Source: Granulicella arctica (GTDB taxonomy: Bacteria; Acidobacteriota; Terriglobia; Terriglobales; Acidobacteriaceae). From it: a stretch of 64,000 nt of DNA. Positions 1-9,101 of this stretch are shown here, one piece after another (the stretch's first letter is position 1; each line of letters starts with the position of its first letter). A program made the translations under genes and the position numbers. The notes below the pieces were generated by a model. It did not search any database. It saw only the letters and a program-made list of their open reading frames with translations, and had not been told where the DNA came from. The stretch covers positions 1,607,187-1,671,186 of the forward strand of contig NZ_JACCCW010000001.1 in NCBI RefSeq assembly GCF_013410065.1, given 5' to 3'.

Positions 1-19
1 CGAAGCGGAGAGCACAGTC

Positions 20-763
20 ATGAAAGATCCAAAGGCCTCCACCTTACTCCAGCAAACCGATACCAACGTATTAGTGCAGCTTGCTCGCTCCGGCGATTGC
101 GATGCCTTCACTGAATTGATGCTCAGACACGACAGCATTGTGCGTCGCACGGCCTACTCCATTCTCAAGAATCTCGAAGACGCTGAAGACGTCGCACAAG
201 AGTCTTACCTCAAAGTCTTCAGAAAGGTTCATACCTTCGAGGGATCATCAAAATTTTCAACTTGGTTGACGCGGATTGTCATCAACACAAGTCTGATGCG
301 TTTGCGTCAGAAACGCTCCCGTCCAGCGTTTTCTCTTGAAGAGTTAACGGATGGAGATGTGTCTTCATTCCTACCACTGGCGGACCCATGCCTCGATCCG
401 GAACAACACTCTTGTACGGCGGACTTAAGGACGCGCTTGTATGAGGCTGTTTGCAAGTTACCCACGCAGTTGAGAGAAATTGCCGAAGATCAGATATACG
501 CAGAGTTACCCATCAAGGATCTAGCGGACAGGAGGGGCATCACGGTCGCTGCAGCCAAGTCACGCGCCTACCGCGCTCGCAAGATTTTGTTCGGATCTCT
601 TCAACCGCCCCCGAGTCGGCTTAAGGCCACTCGCGGTGTCGCCGCAATGAACGCAAGTAGGGAGACTTGTCCCCTTATTTCACCGAAAACAGATCATTGG
701 CGCAATGAAGCGGCGCTCGATATGCAACGTGATCGTGTTCGGGATGGCCAAACGGTCTCCTGA
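20..763 (+). CDS. ECF-type sigma-70 family RNA polymerase sigma factor
   Basis: Probable alternative sigma factor that redirects RNA polymerase to a small regulon. Region 2 spans about residues 20-100, with the characteristic AEDVAQESYLKVFRKV stretch (core binding and -10 recognition) followed by FSTWLTRIVINTSLMRLR. Region 4 lies at about 135-195 (LPTQLREIAEDQIYAELPIKD, then a helix-turn-helix ending AAAKSRAYRARKIL). About 50 residues of unfamiliar tail follow, so the protein (247 aa) is longer than the usual 180-200. The ATG is preceded by GGAGAG. No anti-sigma factor gene follows; the next gene is a dead glycosyltransferase. The family call is firm, the regulon unknown. Confidence 0.9.
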   Translation: MKDPKASTLLQQTDTNVLVQLARSGDCDAFTELMLRHDSIVRRTAYSILKNLEDAEDVAQESYLKVFRKVHTFEGSSKFSTWLTRIVINTSLMRLRQKRSRPAFSLEELTDGDVSSFLPLADPCLDPEQHSCTADLRTRLYEAVCKLPTQLREIAEDQIYAELPIKDLADRRGITVAAAKSRAYRARKILFGSLQPPPSRLKATRGVAAMNASRETCPLISPKTDHWRNEAALDMQRDRVRDGQTVS

Positions 764-899
764 AAAAAGTACGGCGACGGCAATAGCCTCTGCTAGAACA
801 GCCGCCGCATTACGTCGGCGTTGAAAGGTGAGCCGGTATGAATCCGTCGTACGGACAACATCTTTCAACAAATTCACAAAGCTATAGGACTGCTAATTA

Positions 900-1149
900 A
901 TGAAAATCGCATTTGTCACACTCCCCGTCACCGGCCATCTAAATGCCATGGCCGCGCTGGCTCTGAAGGTTCAATCCCGCCGACACGACGTTGTCCTCCT
1001 CTCAACTTTGGATGCGAAGGAACGTGTGCTCTCGACCGGTCTCGGATCCCTCCTACCGTCAAAATGCAGTCGAGATCGGCAATCGACTCAAGGATCTGAA
1101 TGCTCCGTGCATCGCAGCGGAACTGATCGAACGCGCCTTTGTTTCGTAA
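900..1149 (+). pseudogene. Glycosyltransferase (UGT/MGT family) remnant with internal deletion
   Basis: The first 44 or so codons read as the N-terminus of a macrolide/UDP-type glycosyltransferase (MKIAFVTLPVTGHLNAMAAL, then KVQSRRHDVVLLS). In the +1 frame from about 1042 the reading is SDPSYRQNAVEIGNRLKDLN and APCIAAELIERAFVS, then a stop at 1147. That matches the C-terminal helix typical of the same family. The roughly 300 middle residues, including the sugar-nucleotide site, are gone and the two ends are out of frame. This is a gene gutted by an internal deletion, not a short functional protein. Confidence 0.7.
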
Positions 1150-1314
1150 GCCGAGGCAGGCATCCAACGGACCGATCGGAACCGTTGAATGCCTGTTTAC
1201 CCAAAATCCGATTATTGGTGCAAGGAACGGGCGGCGCGAATCTGGAACGATGAGTTTCAGCAGAACCGCGTGGACAACGTCAATAGCTGTCCTACCGAGC
1301 AAAGAGGAGCTTCT

Positions 1315-2055
1315 ATGGCGCAGTTGATTGGGAAAGTAGCATTCGTTACTGGTGCATCGCGCGGCATCGGGGCAGCCATCGCAGAGCGACTTTCAGCGGA
1401 CGGAGCCAGTGTGGCAATTACCTATGCGAGAGACCCTGAGGGAGCTGCGGCGGTCGTCAAGAGCATCGAAAGCAAGGGCGGCAAAGCCATAGCCTTCAGA
1501 GCGGACGTGACGAACGCCGCAGCAGTCCGAGAGGCGATTGAAAGCGCCGTAGCCAGCCTCGGTCGATTGGACATTCTCGTGAATAACGCTGGCTTGGCTA
1601 TCCCAAAGAAGTTTGAAGAGACGACCCTGGAAGACTTCGACCGCATCATTGGCACAAACCTGCGTGGCGTCTTCATTACGACGCAGGTCGTGTTAGAACA
1701 CATGAATGAGAACGGGCGCATTATCAATATTGGCTCGTGCGTAGGTGAGCGTGCGATGATGCTCGGTCTGGTTGCATACGCTTCGACGAAGGGCGCTGTG
1801 AAAATGTTCACACAAGCCCTTGCGCGAGAAGTTGGCGACCGTGGCATCACCGTCAATAATGTGCAACCTGGCCCGATCGACACGGATTTCAACCCCGCCG
1901 ACGGACATCGGGCAACTGCGTGGAAAGCGGCGATCGCACTCAACCGGTATGGTCGAGTCGATGAAGTCGCCGCCCTGGTTGCTTTTGTCGCGGGTCCCGA
2001 GTCCTCTTACATTACGGGCGCAAATCTTACGGTGGATGGCGGCACCAACGCTTAG
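1315..2055 (+). CDS. SDR family NAD(P)-dependent oxidoreductase
   Basis: Classical short-chain dehydrogenase/reductase of 246 residues. It has the cofactor motif TGASRGIG near the N-terminus, NNAG at about 87-90, the catalytic Ser in NIGSC and the YxxxK pair in YASTK. The C-terminus is typical (SSYITGANLTVDGGTNA). An upstream ATG in frame at 1189 is rejected because the 42 extra residues overlap the glycosyltransferase relic and the ATG at 1315 has AGAGGAG eight bases upstream. The substrate cannot be told from sequence; enoyl/ketoacyl reductases and sugar dehydrogenases share these features. Confidence 0.9.
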   Translation: MAQLIGKVAFVTGASRGIGAAIAERLSADGASVAITYARDPEGAAAVVKSIESKGGKAIAFRADVTNAAAVREAIESAVASLGRLDILVNNAGLAIPKKFEETTLEDFDRIIGTNLRGVFITTQVVLEHMNENGRIINIGSCVGERAMMLGLVAYASTKGAVKMFTQALAREVGDRGITVNNVQPGPIDTDFNPADGHRATAWKAAIALNRYGRVDEVAALVAFVAGPESSYITGANLTVDGGTNA

Positions 2056-2136
2056 AAAACCCGTAGTCTCTCAGTCACCCAGGCAGTTCTGCTTGGACCA
2101 GTAGAAACGGAGCAGCAGTACCGATATGCTTGTGGC

Positions 2137-5100
2137 GTGGCATCTTCCTCCGAAAGACACTTTACCGCTGCAAGTCGGTTCAGAGTACACAGGACCTCTC
2201 TGTGCTTGATCGCTCTATTCGGCGCTGCGCTGATTAGAGCGGCATCGGCGCAGGATTCCATCGGCCAGATGGCTCATAGGTCCTGGACAGTACAGGACGG
2301 AGTGCCCAGCAACTTGACGGCGATGACGCGAGGCTCAGATGGACTGCTGTGGTTGGGCACCGAAGACGGGCTCTTCCGGTTTGACGGCATCTCGTTCAAG
2401 CGTTATACGCCGCTTCCTGGAAATGCCTTACTGTCGGAGCATGTGATCAACGTCATAGCGGCGCCGGATGGAAGCTTGTGGGTCTCCTATTTGTTCGGGG
2501 GGATGAGCAGAATTAATGGCGGCAAGGTTACTAACTATACAGAGCGAGAAGGTCTAGGTTCCGGGCAAATCAGCTCTCTCGCGATAGACAGGGGTGTCGT
2601 CTGGCTCGCTGGTACTGATGGGGTGTATCGCGTCGTAGGATCGAAGGTCGACCATGTAGATTCGAAAGGCGGAATCCCCTCAGGGTCTGCCTATGGCCTT
2701 GTATTGGATCCCTCGGATAATTTGTGGATTCCGGTTCGGGGGAAGGTAATGGTGCTTCCCGCAGGACAATTCCAATTCCAGGTTGCGACCGTCCTTTCGG
2801 ACGGGAAAACACCCGCCTGTTGGTCGACGTTGCCGGATGGGGTTCGATGTCGAGATGATTCAGGCTGGCACGCACATCTTCGCTACGGCAACGGGAGAGT
2901 CGTCCAGACTGAGAGTCTCGACCTTCCTTCGCCTTACAACTACTTGTCAGCCACTGACGGTTCTCTGTGGGCGACAACTTATGGCCACGGGGTCCAACGT
3001 ATCTCAGCAGCAGCGCTTCGAACAGCGGGACCGGGTGCTTCAGTAGAGACTTTCGACAGCAGGAATGGCCTCGCTTCTGATTTTGCTTTCGACGTGATGG
3101 AAGACCGAGAGGGCAGCATATGGGTCTCCACGGATCGCGGGTTGGATCAATTCCGCCCAAAAACTTTTCATACAGCGGCTATTCCTCCTGCGAACGCCAC
3201 GACTTTGGCCAAGTCCGGCCGAAACTCTCAGGTGTATTTTGCCTCTGATCGCCTATTCTCGGTTGTCGACGGTAGAATCACGCAGCTTACGGACCGGCTC
3301 ACCACCGACGGTATCCGCGCCCTCTATAGCGCGGACGACGGAACCGTGTGGATTGGAGTTGGAGAGACGCTCTTGCACTTCGCCGATGGCAAATTATCGA
3401 AGCAAGCGATGCCGCAAGATCTGAACGGATCTCGCAAAGATATCCAATCCATTTCTGAAGACGCACAGCACTGTATCTGGGTATATGTCATTCGCAATGG
3501 CCTCTTTCGACTCCACGACGGGGTCTGGGTGCGCAAGGGCGGCCATGCTGAATTGCCCGACCAACCCCAGCATGCCTCGATGAGAGACCATTTGGGAAAC
3601 CTTTGGTTCGGTTATCTCGACGGTGGCGTGGCAAACATCTCCGCAACGGGCCAGGTGCGTGTCTGGGCGCCACCGAAAGGCCCTCAAATCGGTGCAGTGA
3701 AAGTATTCGCGGAACTGGGGAACGCCGTCCTCATCGGAGGTGACGAAGGCGTCGTGATTCTCCGTGACGGACAGTTTTACCGTTTGGAGCTGGTGGATGC
3801 GTCGAATCTACGCGGAGTGACCGGTTTAGTCATCGCGTCAGACGGTGACCTCTGGATCAATGGGAGCATGGGAATCGTTCGCGTTCCGAAGGTAGAACTG
3901 AGTGAAACCCTAGCGCATCCCGGGTACAAATCGAACTTCGAAATGTTCGACTATCACGATGGAGTCCGGAACACTCCCTCTCCTGTCGCCGGTCTTGGCT
4001 CCGCGTTGCAGGGGCTAGATGGCAACCTTTACTTCGCTACGCGGACCGATCTCAACTGGATAGACCCTCGCACGATTCGGCGCAACGCGATCCCACCAGT
4101 GGCGACTGTCGATGAAGTAACGTCCGATGGTCAGACCATACTTTGGCCGTCACCCACCTTTGAGCTTCGACCGAATCCACAGACAATACAGATTCGCTAT
4201 GAGGGTGGTAGTCTCCTTATTCCGGACCGCGTTCGCTTTCGGTATCGCCTGGAAAACTACGATAACGATTGGACTGACGCAGGCGGTCGTCGCGAGGCGT
4301 ATTACTCGAAACTTCCACCGGGCCGATACACCTTTCAGGTTGCCGCCGCCAACGATGCTGGCGTCTGGAGCAACAGAGCGGCCTCTGTAACTTTCACCGT
4401 CCTTCCAACCTTTGTCCAAACGATCTGGTTCAAGCTTGGCGTGCTTTTGGGATTAATCGCTTTGTTCTTTCTGATCTCCAGAATCCGGTTAAACCTGACG
4501 AAGCGTCGCATCGCGAATCATATGTACGAAATTCTCGGCGAACGTCAACGCATCGCTCGTGATCTGCATGACACGCTTCTGCAAAGCGTGCAGGCGTTGA
4601 TGTTCAAGGTGGCCGTAGCCACGAAGAAACTACCTCCAGATAGCGCAGTACGACCGATTCTTGAGGCGACGGTAACTCAATCTGATCAGGTCCTGTTGGA
4701 GGGACGGAAGCTGATTATGAAGCTCCAGACAAAGGAGGAACCGTCAGATGCCTTGCTGGACACCTTGCGAGAGGTCGGCGAAGAATTGCGGAATACCTAT
4801 CCCTCCACGCAGTTTGTGGTGGACGCTCGGGGATCAGAGCGAATCCTCAGCACGGTCGTCAATCCAGAACTCGGCACGATCGGGCGCGAGGCGCTCGCCA
4901 ACGCATTTCGACATGCTGACGCTGCGCATGTCTGGCTGACCCTCGACGCAACACCCGAAGAATTGAGATTGGACGTGCGCGATGACGGACGTGGGATCGA
5001 TAAAGAGGTGCTCACGCAGGGATACCGGCCTGGACATTGGGGACTCCGGAATATGAAGGAGAGGGCCAGGCGTCTCGGGGGACACTGCGAGATTACGAGT

Positions 5101-5205
5101 TCGCCAGAAACCGGAACAACGATTGAAATCGCGATACCGGCCTTCGTTGCTTACAAAGACGCTCCTCATGGTGTGCGCGAGAGGATTCGCAAGCTGTTGG
5201 GTTGA
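2137..5205 (+). CDS. Ligand-sensing histidine kinase with two-component-regulator propeller
   Basis: Membrane sensor kinase (1022 aa). An N-terminal export segment (about 15-38) leads to a long periplasmic region of Reg_prop beta-propeller repeats (many W(L/I)GT, DGxxW and GLxSG-like turns, about 45-680) and a Y_Y_Y domain (about 700-768: RFRYRLENYDNDWTDAG). One membrane span (about 775-795, LGVLLGLIALFFLISRI) follows. A HisKA_3 dimerisation domain carries the phospho-acceptor His in ERQRIARDLHDTLLQSVQAL. The C-terminal HATPase_c has N-box REALANAFRH and G-box DDGRGID. The ligand is probably a carbohydrate or polymer product, by analogy. No response regulator is adjacent, which is unusual because such kinases normally pair with a LuxR-type partner. 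The start is GTG. Confidence 0.9.
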   Translation: MASSSERHFTAASRFRVHRTSLCLIALFGAALIRAASAQDSIGQMAHRSWTVQDGVPSNLTAMTRGSDGLLWLGTEDGLFRFDGISFKRYTPLPGNALLSEHVINVIAAPDGSLWVSYLFGGMSRINGGKVTNYTEREGLGSGQISSLAIDRGVVWLAGTDGVYRVVGSKVDHVDSKGGIPSGSAYGLVLDPSDNLWIPVRGKVMVLPAGQFQFQVATVLSDGKTPACWSTLPDGVRCRDDSGWHAHLRYGNGRVVQTESLDLPSPYNYLSATDGSLWATTYGHGVQRISAAALRTAGPGASVETFDSRNGLASDFAFDVMEDREGSIWVSTDRGLDQFRPKTFHTAAIPPANATTLAKSGRNSQVYFASDRLFSVVDGRITQLTDRLTTDGIRALYSADDGTVWIGVGETLLHFADGKLSKQAMPQDLNGSRKDIQSISEDAQHCIWVYVIRNGLFRLHDGVWVRKGGHAELPDQPQHASMRDHLGNLWFGYLDGGVANISATGQVRVWAPPKGPQIGAVKVFAELGNAVLIGGDEGVVILRDGQFYRLELVDASNLRGVTGLVIASDGDLWINGSMGIVRVPKVELSETLAHPGYKSNFEMFDYHDGVRNTPSPVAGLGSALQGLDGNLYFATRTDLNWIDPRTIRRNAIPPVATVDEVTSDGQTILWPSPTFELRPNPQTIQIRYEGGSLLIPDRVRFRYRLENYDNDWTDAGGRREAYYSKLPPGRYTFQVAAANDAGVWSNRAASVTFTVLPTFVQTIWFKLGVLLGLIALFFLISRIRLNLTKRRIANHMYEILGERQRIARDLHDTLLQSVQALMFKVAVATKKLPPDSAVRPILEATVTQSDQVLLEGRKLIMKLQTKEEPSDALLDTLREVGEELRNTYPSTQFVVDARGSERILSTVVNPELGTIGREALANAFRHADAAHVWLTLDATPEELRLDVRDDGRGIDKEVLTQGYRPGHWGLRNMKERARRLGGHCEITSSPETGTTIEIAIPAFVAYKDAPHGVRERIRKLLG

Positions 5206-5493
5206 CCGATTGCAACGACGAGCATCTCGCATTCTGGGGCAGTACAGCCCCTCACGTAGATTGTGTGGAAAGACGCTGTAACGGGTTGAGTAGCCGTGCA
5301 GCAAAGCGCTTCCCCAAAATCCAAGTCGTATAGGGAGGCAGGTGGGGCGGTCAAAGGGGCTGTTCAATCACGGAAAATGTGACCGAAATAGTCAAGTTTC
5401 TCGCGGTGGGGTGGCGTAATATCTGGCTGCTGTGGCACACATTCGGGCCAATCTAAGCTCCTGCCCTTGAACTACACCGGAAGAGGTACGATT

Positions 5494-6603
5494 ATGCTCC
5501 GCCGAACATCCCAAGCCCTCACTGTGCTTTTTCTCCTTGCAGCGACCTCTTCGGTCTTTGCCACAACTGTCACCATCAACATTGACTCTGCCAAGGCGGT
5601 ACTTGACGCACTGCAAAATCCGCACATAACCCGCGAAGCATGTCTGAAGATTGCGGCGATGCCTGGCAATCAAGGGATCATTCGCAAGACGAACGAGTTC
5701 AAAATTCTTGCGAACAACGAACTCTTTGCGGAGGCGCTCTATGACGCGGCCTTGGGTGTCACGGTCACCGATCTTGAGAAGCGCATCTACTTCTTTGACA
5801 CGGTGAAGCAAAAGGTGCCCGAGCTTCGGGCGCTCCTTCACGACATCGAAGCGAACCCAGAGAACTTTCAGAAGCAGATTGAACGGCGGATCGCCCTCTT
5901 TACACCGGAAGGAGCCGACCTTCATCTGCAGGGCTATGTCATTGCCGGTGGTGATGGTGGCGGCTATGCCTTCGGCTCGACGGATTTTTATCTTAACATT
6001 GGCAGGACTGACGAGTTCGTTGTCATGAAGACCGTTACGACTCACGAGCTCTACCATGCGGTGCAAGGGGCTTTTGCGAAGGACCGAGGGACTATAGATG
6101 AACTCCCGCCAGTTGATGGATTACCGCACGCACAACAGGTATGCATGAAAACGGCGCAACTGTTTGCGAATATCTATGAGGAGGGCTCGGCAGTGTATGT
6201 CGAGGACATCTCGCTGCTTAAGCAGGCCCATTCAGAGGGCGGCATGAGACAGAAGGTCGACCTTACGGATGGAATCCAACACGCCCACACGAGTGTTTCG
6301 CTGCTTGAAATGTCAGTGCTCTCCTTCGATGCACTGGACGCCATGTCGTACGACGACGTGTACGACGTCGGCTTCTATGGGCACGCAATTCTATACAACG
6401 TAGCGTATGTGATGGCGAAAGCCGTTGCGGATCAAGAGGGGCCGCAAGGTCTGACCGCCTATCTTAAGCGTCCTCCCTATTACTTCATCCTTGGTTACAC
6501 GAAACTCGCAGCCTATGGGAAAGACAAGGATCATCCTCTTCTCGGGCCGAACACGGTCGCAGCCGCCGAGAGACTCGCAAAGGGTTGTCCATCCGGATCC
6601 TGA
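5494..6603 (+). CDS. Secreted putative zinc metallopeptidase (HExxH, DUF5700-like)
   Basis: 369-residue protein with a clear signal peptide (MLRRTSQALTVLFLLAATSS, cleavage near residue 24). HELYH at 184-188 fits an HExxH zinc site. An EEGSAVYVED stretch about 45 residues later (229-238) could supply the third, glutamate ligand, as in gluzincin-type peptidases. The general look recalls the uncharacterised DUF5700 family; that label is from memory and tentative. The ATG at 5494 follows GAAGAGGT; an in-frame TTG at 5467 would add nine residues in front of the signal peptide and is less likely. The substrate is unknown. Confidence 0.65.
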   Translation: MLRRTSQALTVLFLLAATSSVFATTVTINIDSAKAVLDALQNPHITREACLKIAAMPGNQGIIRKTNEFKILANNELFAEALYDAALGVTVTDLEKRIYFFDTVKQKVPELRALLHDIEANPENFQKQIERRIALFTPEGADLHLQGYVIAGGDGGGYAFGSTDFYLNIGRTDEFVVMKTVTTHELYHAVQGAFAKDRGTIDELPPVDGLPHAQQVCMKTAQLFANIYEEGSAVYVEDISLLKQAHSEGGMRQKVDLTDGIQHAHTSVSLLEMSVLSFDALDAMSYDDVYDVGFYGHAILYNVAYVMAKAVADQEGPQGLTAYLKRPPYYFILGYTKLAAYGKDKDHPLLGPNTVAAAERLAKGCPSGS

Positions 6604-6665
6604 GAGGACCGGATGGAAAATGCTGCCAAGCCTGGAGAGGCGAAGTCGCTAAGTTGTTGATTTAT

Positions 6666-6710
6666 TGGTGGAGCTCGCCGAGATCGAACCGATGACCTCT
6701 TCCATGCCAT
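6666..6710 (-). pseudogene. tRNA-Ala(GGC) 3' half, decayed
   Basis: Read on the minus strand, the stretch runs from an anticodon loop ATGGCAT (anticodon GGC) through GGAAGAGGTCAT and a T-loop-like GGTTCGATC to an acceptor end GAGCTCCACCA with encoded CCA. It resembles the 3' half of a tRNA-Ala, but the T stem and anticodon stem no longer pair and the 5' half is absent. A 3' half starting at the anticodon loop is what tRNA-targeting integrases duplicate, so it may be an old att site. Nothing else gene-like is visible from 6604 to 7449 apart from the tRNA-Phe fragment and arm-type repeat listed separately. Confidence 0.5.
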
Positions 6711-6956
6711 TTTTCGACGACCACGTAACTTATTGATTTTAAATGCCTCCGTTGCCCCTGAAGGCCCCCAAAAGACCCCTAGGAACCGCTTATTGTTCCG
6801 TTACTGCTCCCAGATCTCCGGTATTGCTCCCACGGACTAAGTGTTTTATTTTCATCAATTCTTCGGCTACGGCACCCGATCAGCAAAATGGTAGAGGCCA
6901 TCAGTTCAGATCCACCAAAAGAGCCACATCGGCAGCGGCGGTTCCTTTTCCTAGAT

Positions 6957-6993
6957 GGGATCGAACCGCGGACGCCGGCCTTTTCAGGGCCGC
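6957..6993 (-). repeat. Candidate attL: 37-bp tRNA-Phe fragment
   Basis: Matches 36209-36245 inside the intact tRNA-Phe at 36 of 37 positions, same orientation. It covers the anticodon arm (loop with GAA anticodon), variable loop and T arm. Flanking bases do not fold into a tRNA, so this is a duplicated fragment, not a second gene. The identity block is the expected recombination core of an island inserted in the 3' part of tRNA-Phe. Confidence 0.7.
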
Positions 6994-7104
6994 CTTCCAA
7001 TCTGCTAAGCGGTTTAGAATCAGTCTAAGTCATTGAAAGTAAAGGTGGACAGTATGCTGAGTTGTAGTACCAAGTGGTATCCAGAGGTACCTTTTGGCGG
7101 GTGA

Positions 7105-7124
7105 AATGTGTCCTATATGTGTCT
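7105..7124 (+). repeat. Candidate integrase arm-type site, left end
   Basis: AATGTGTCCTATATGTGTCT, identical to 36128-36147. It contains two direct ATGTGTC boxes 11 bp apart, roughly one helical turn. Similarity is looser but visible for about 35 bp upstream (a TGGTA..C.AGAGGT..CC pattern at both ends). It lies 111 bp inside the left tRNA-Phe fragment, as an arm of a split attP would. Confidence 0.55.
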
Positions 7125-7449
7125 CGACAGATCTGACGGATGAGGCTGCCGTGGGTGTGACCTTCATCGATGAGTGGCGGGTGCTCTTCAGCGCTATTTG
7201 GCGGCCAACTGGTGTCTTGGGAGTCGACTGAGTTGCCGGACGATTCGGAACTCGAAGGATCTGAATTTCGCCTCAACGAGTGACTCTCCCTGTTGTCGCC
7301 AATCGAAGATTACTCGAAGCAGATTGGCTAACATAACGCTGTCAATCCAAGGACGGCCGCCCGCGCAACCCGAGGCAACAGATTCAGACTCGATTACAGT
7401 TACAGGAAGGGTGATGCGCTGAAATGATCAGTACGCTGAAAGGATGCAA

Positions 7450-8976
7450 ATGAACACCCGCCCAAACCGCCGTGAAGCCATGACGTGGCTGTTTTCGGCG
7501 TCGCTCGGAACCTTGGCGGCGAAGAAGCTGAGTGCCGGAACAACCGTTCTGCGTGATGAGGGTCGTAAGGCTAATTTCGACTCCGTAGGCAGTCGAATTC
7601 AGAAATCGATTGGCCGGGGGGACGCGACCGGAGTCGCTGTCGCAGTGGTACAAGGCGGCCAGATCGTCTGGGAGGAAGGTTTTGGTTGGGCGAATCAGGA
7701 GGCCGGCGTCAAGGCGACACCTCATACCCCGTTCAGCCTGGCCTCCATCACCAAGCCGTTCACGGCCACCACGATCATGACCTTGGTGGCTGAGGGCAAG
7801 CTGGCCCTGGATGAGCCCGCGAATAAATACCTCCCTGGATCCCAGCTCGTAGGCACCGCCCGCAACGCGGAAGGGGTGAGTGTCCGGTTACTTGGGGCGC
7901 ACGCCAGCGGGCTGCCGGGTATTTTTGAGTGCTATGGAGCCGAAGAACGGGGACTCGTCCCAAGTCCTGAAGCTCTCCTTAAGATGTATGGCCGGCTGGC
8001 GTACCCCCCGGCAGCCTGCTATGAGTACAGCAATCTCGGATTCGCAGCCCTGAACGCAATTGCTTTGGCTCTTACGCAAACCGATCTGGGAGCACTTATG
8101 CAGCGAAGAGTAATTGCACCCCTTGGTCTGAACAACAGCTTTTTCGGCACCGACACGGTTCGAGTCAAGAGCGGCGCCGGGCGCTACGATGCACATGGTC
8201 GTCTTCTTCCGCACTACACCACATCCACGGCTGCTTCGGGCGAGTTGTATGCGAGCGCTCATGATCTTGCCCGATTTGCTCTCTTTAACATGCGCCAACG
8301 GACGAGAGGTCAAGCGGCGATTCTCAGCGAGAATGACCTGGAGGAATTGCATCGGCCCGTCTTCGCCGGCCCATCCGGTGTAGCGACCACATTTGGCTGG
8401 TTCAGGAGCCGCACCACCTCTGGCATCCCCGTTTTATTCAAAAGCGGCGGGGATCCGGGAGTCGCTAACAGGATGTGCTTTGTTCCGTCGAAAGACCTGG
8501 CCTGCGTTGTCGTCACAAATCGGTCGAACGGCTGGGAGCTAGCCTGTAGCGTGTGCGATGAAGTGCTTACGAAGTACCTGCCCGACTGGCATCGCCCCGT
8601 AGAAGACTGCGGCTTTCCAAGCAAACCCTTCGTTGCGACTCCCGCATGGAAAGGACGATGGCAAGGATTGCTTAAAGGCGGTGGTGCCAATATGCCAATA
8701 CAGCTCAATATTCATTCGGACGATGCGGCGACTCTGGCAATTGGGAGCGGGCGAGCGGAAGAAGTCACAGAGCTGAGGTCGGAGGGTGAAGCATTTGTAG
8801 GCTTGTGCACCGGGAATATCGATTCGCCGGATGCAGTGAGAACCGGAGCCAGGACGCTTCAGGTCAAACTGCTTCCGGTCGAGAATCGGCTGCTCGGCAG
8901 AGTGTTTGACATTGCGGGTGACCCAAACATCAAAAATGTAAGGCTGCCTTTTGTGCTCACTTTGTCTCGAAGTTGA
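7450..8976 (+). CDS. Serine hydrolase, beta-lactamase class C / esterase family
   Basis: 508-residue penicillin-binding-protein-like hydrolase. The nucleophile motif is SITK (99-102), the second motif YSN (193-195), and a KSGGDPG stretch near 330 may serve as the third. The N-terminus (NRREAMTWLFSASLG) looks like a Tat-type export signal, so action in the periplasm is likely. About 110 residues after the catalytic domain resemble the C-terminal beta-rich extension often seen in this family. The second ATG (7450) is preferred over 7444 because AAGGA lies six bases upstream. It could be an esterase, D-amino-acid peptidase or beta-lactamase; the sequence does not decide. Confidence 0.88.
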   Translation: MNTRPNRREAMTWLFSASLGTLAAKKLSAGTTVLRDEGRKANFDSVGSRIQKSIGRGDATGVAVAVVQGGQIVWEEGFGWANQEAGVKATPHTPFSLASITKPFTATTIMTLVAEGKLALDEPANKYLPGSQLVGTARNAEGVSVRLLGAHASGLPGIFECYGAEERGLVPSPEALLKMYGRLAYPPAACYEYSNLGFAALNAIALALTQTDLGALMQRRVIAPLGLNNSFFGTDTVRVKSGAGRYDAHGRLLPHYTTSTAASGELYASAHDLARFALFNMRQRTRGQAAILSENDLEELHRPVFAGPSGVATTFGWFRSRTTSGIPVLFKSGGDPGVANRMCFVPSKDLACVVVTNRSNGWELACSVCDEVLTKYLPDWHRPVEDCGFPSKPFVATPAWKGRWQGLLKGGGANMPIQLNIHSDDAATLAIGSGRAEEVTELRSEGEAFVGLCTGNIDSPDAVRTGARTLQVKLLPVENRLLGRVFDIAGDPNIKNVRLPFVLTLSRS

Positions 8977-9101
8977 TCTGCGGTTCGGTCCGGATGAGCA
9001 TTAAGGTCGCTCGAATGCACTTCAGTCGACGCATCATCGCCGATGCACTCGCCGAGCACTCAAGCGAACAGGCCAATGTGATTCCGACTAATAGAGAAAC
9101 A

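Noticed and set aside
6946..7020. A complete second tRNA-Phe
   Set aside because: Only the anticodon and T arms match; acceptor, D arm and T-stem pairing are lost, so it is treated as an att fragment.
7174..7422. An 82-residue plus-strand frame inside the left island end
   Set aside because: No ribosome site, Ser/Arg-rich random composition, no family pattern.
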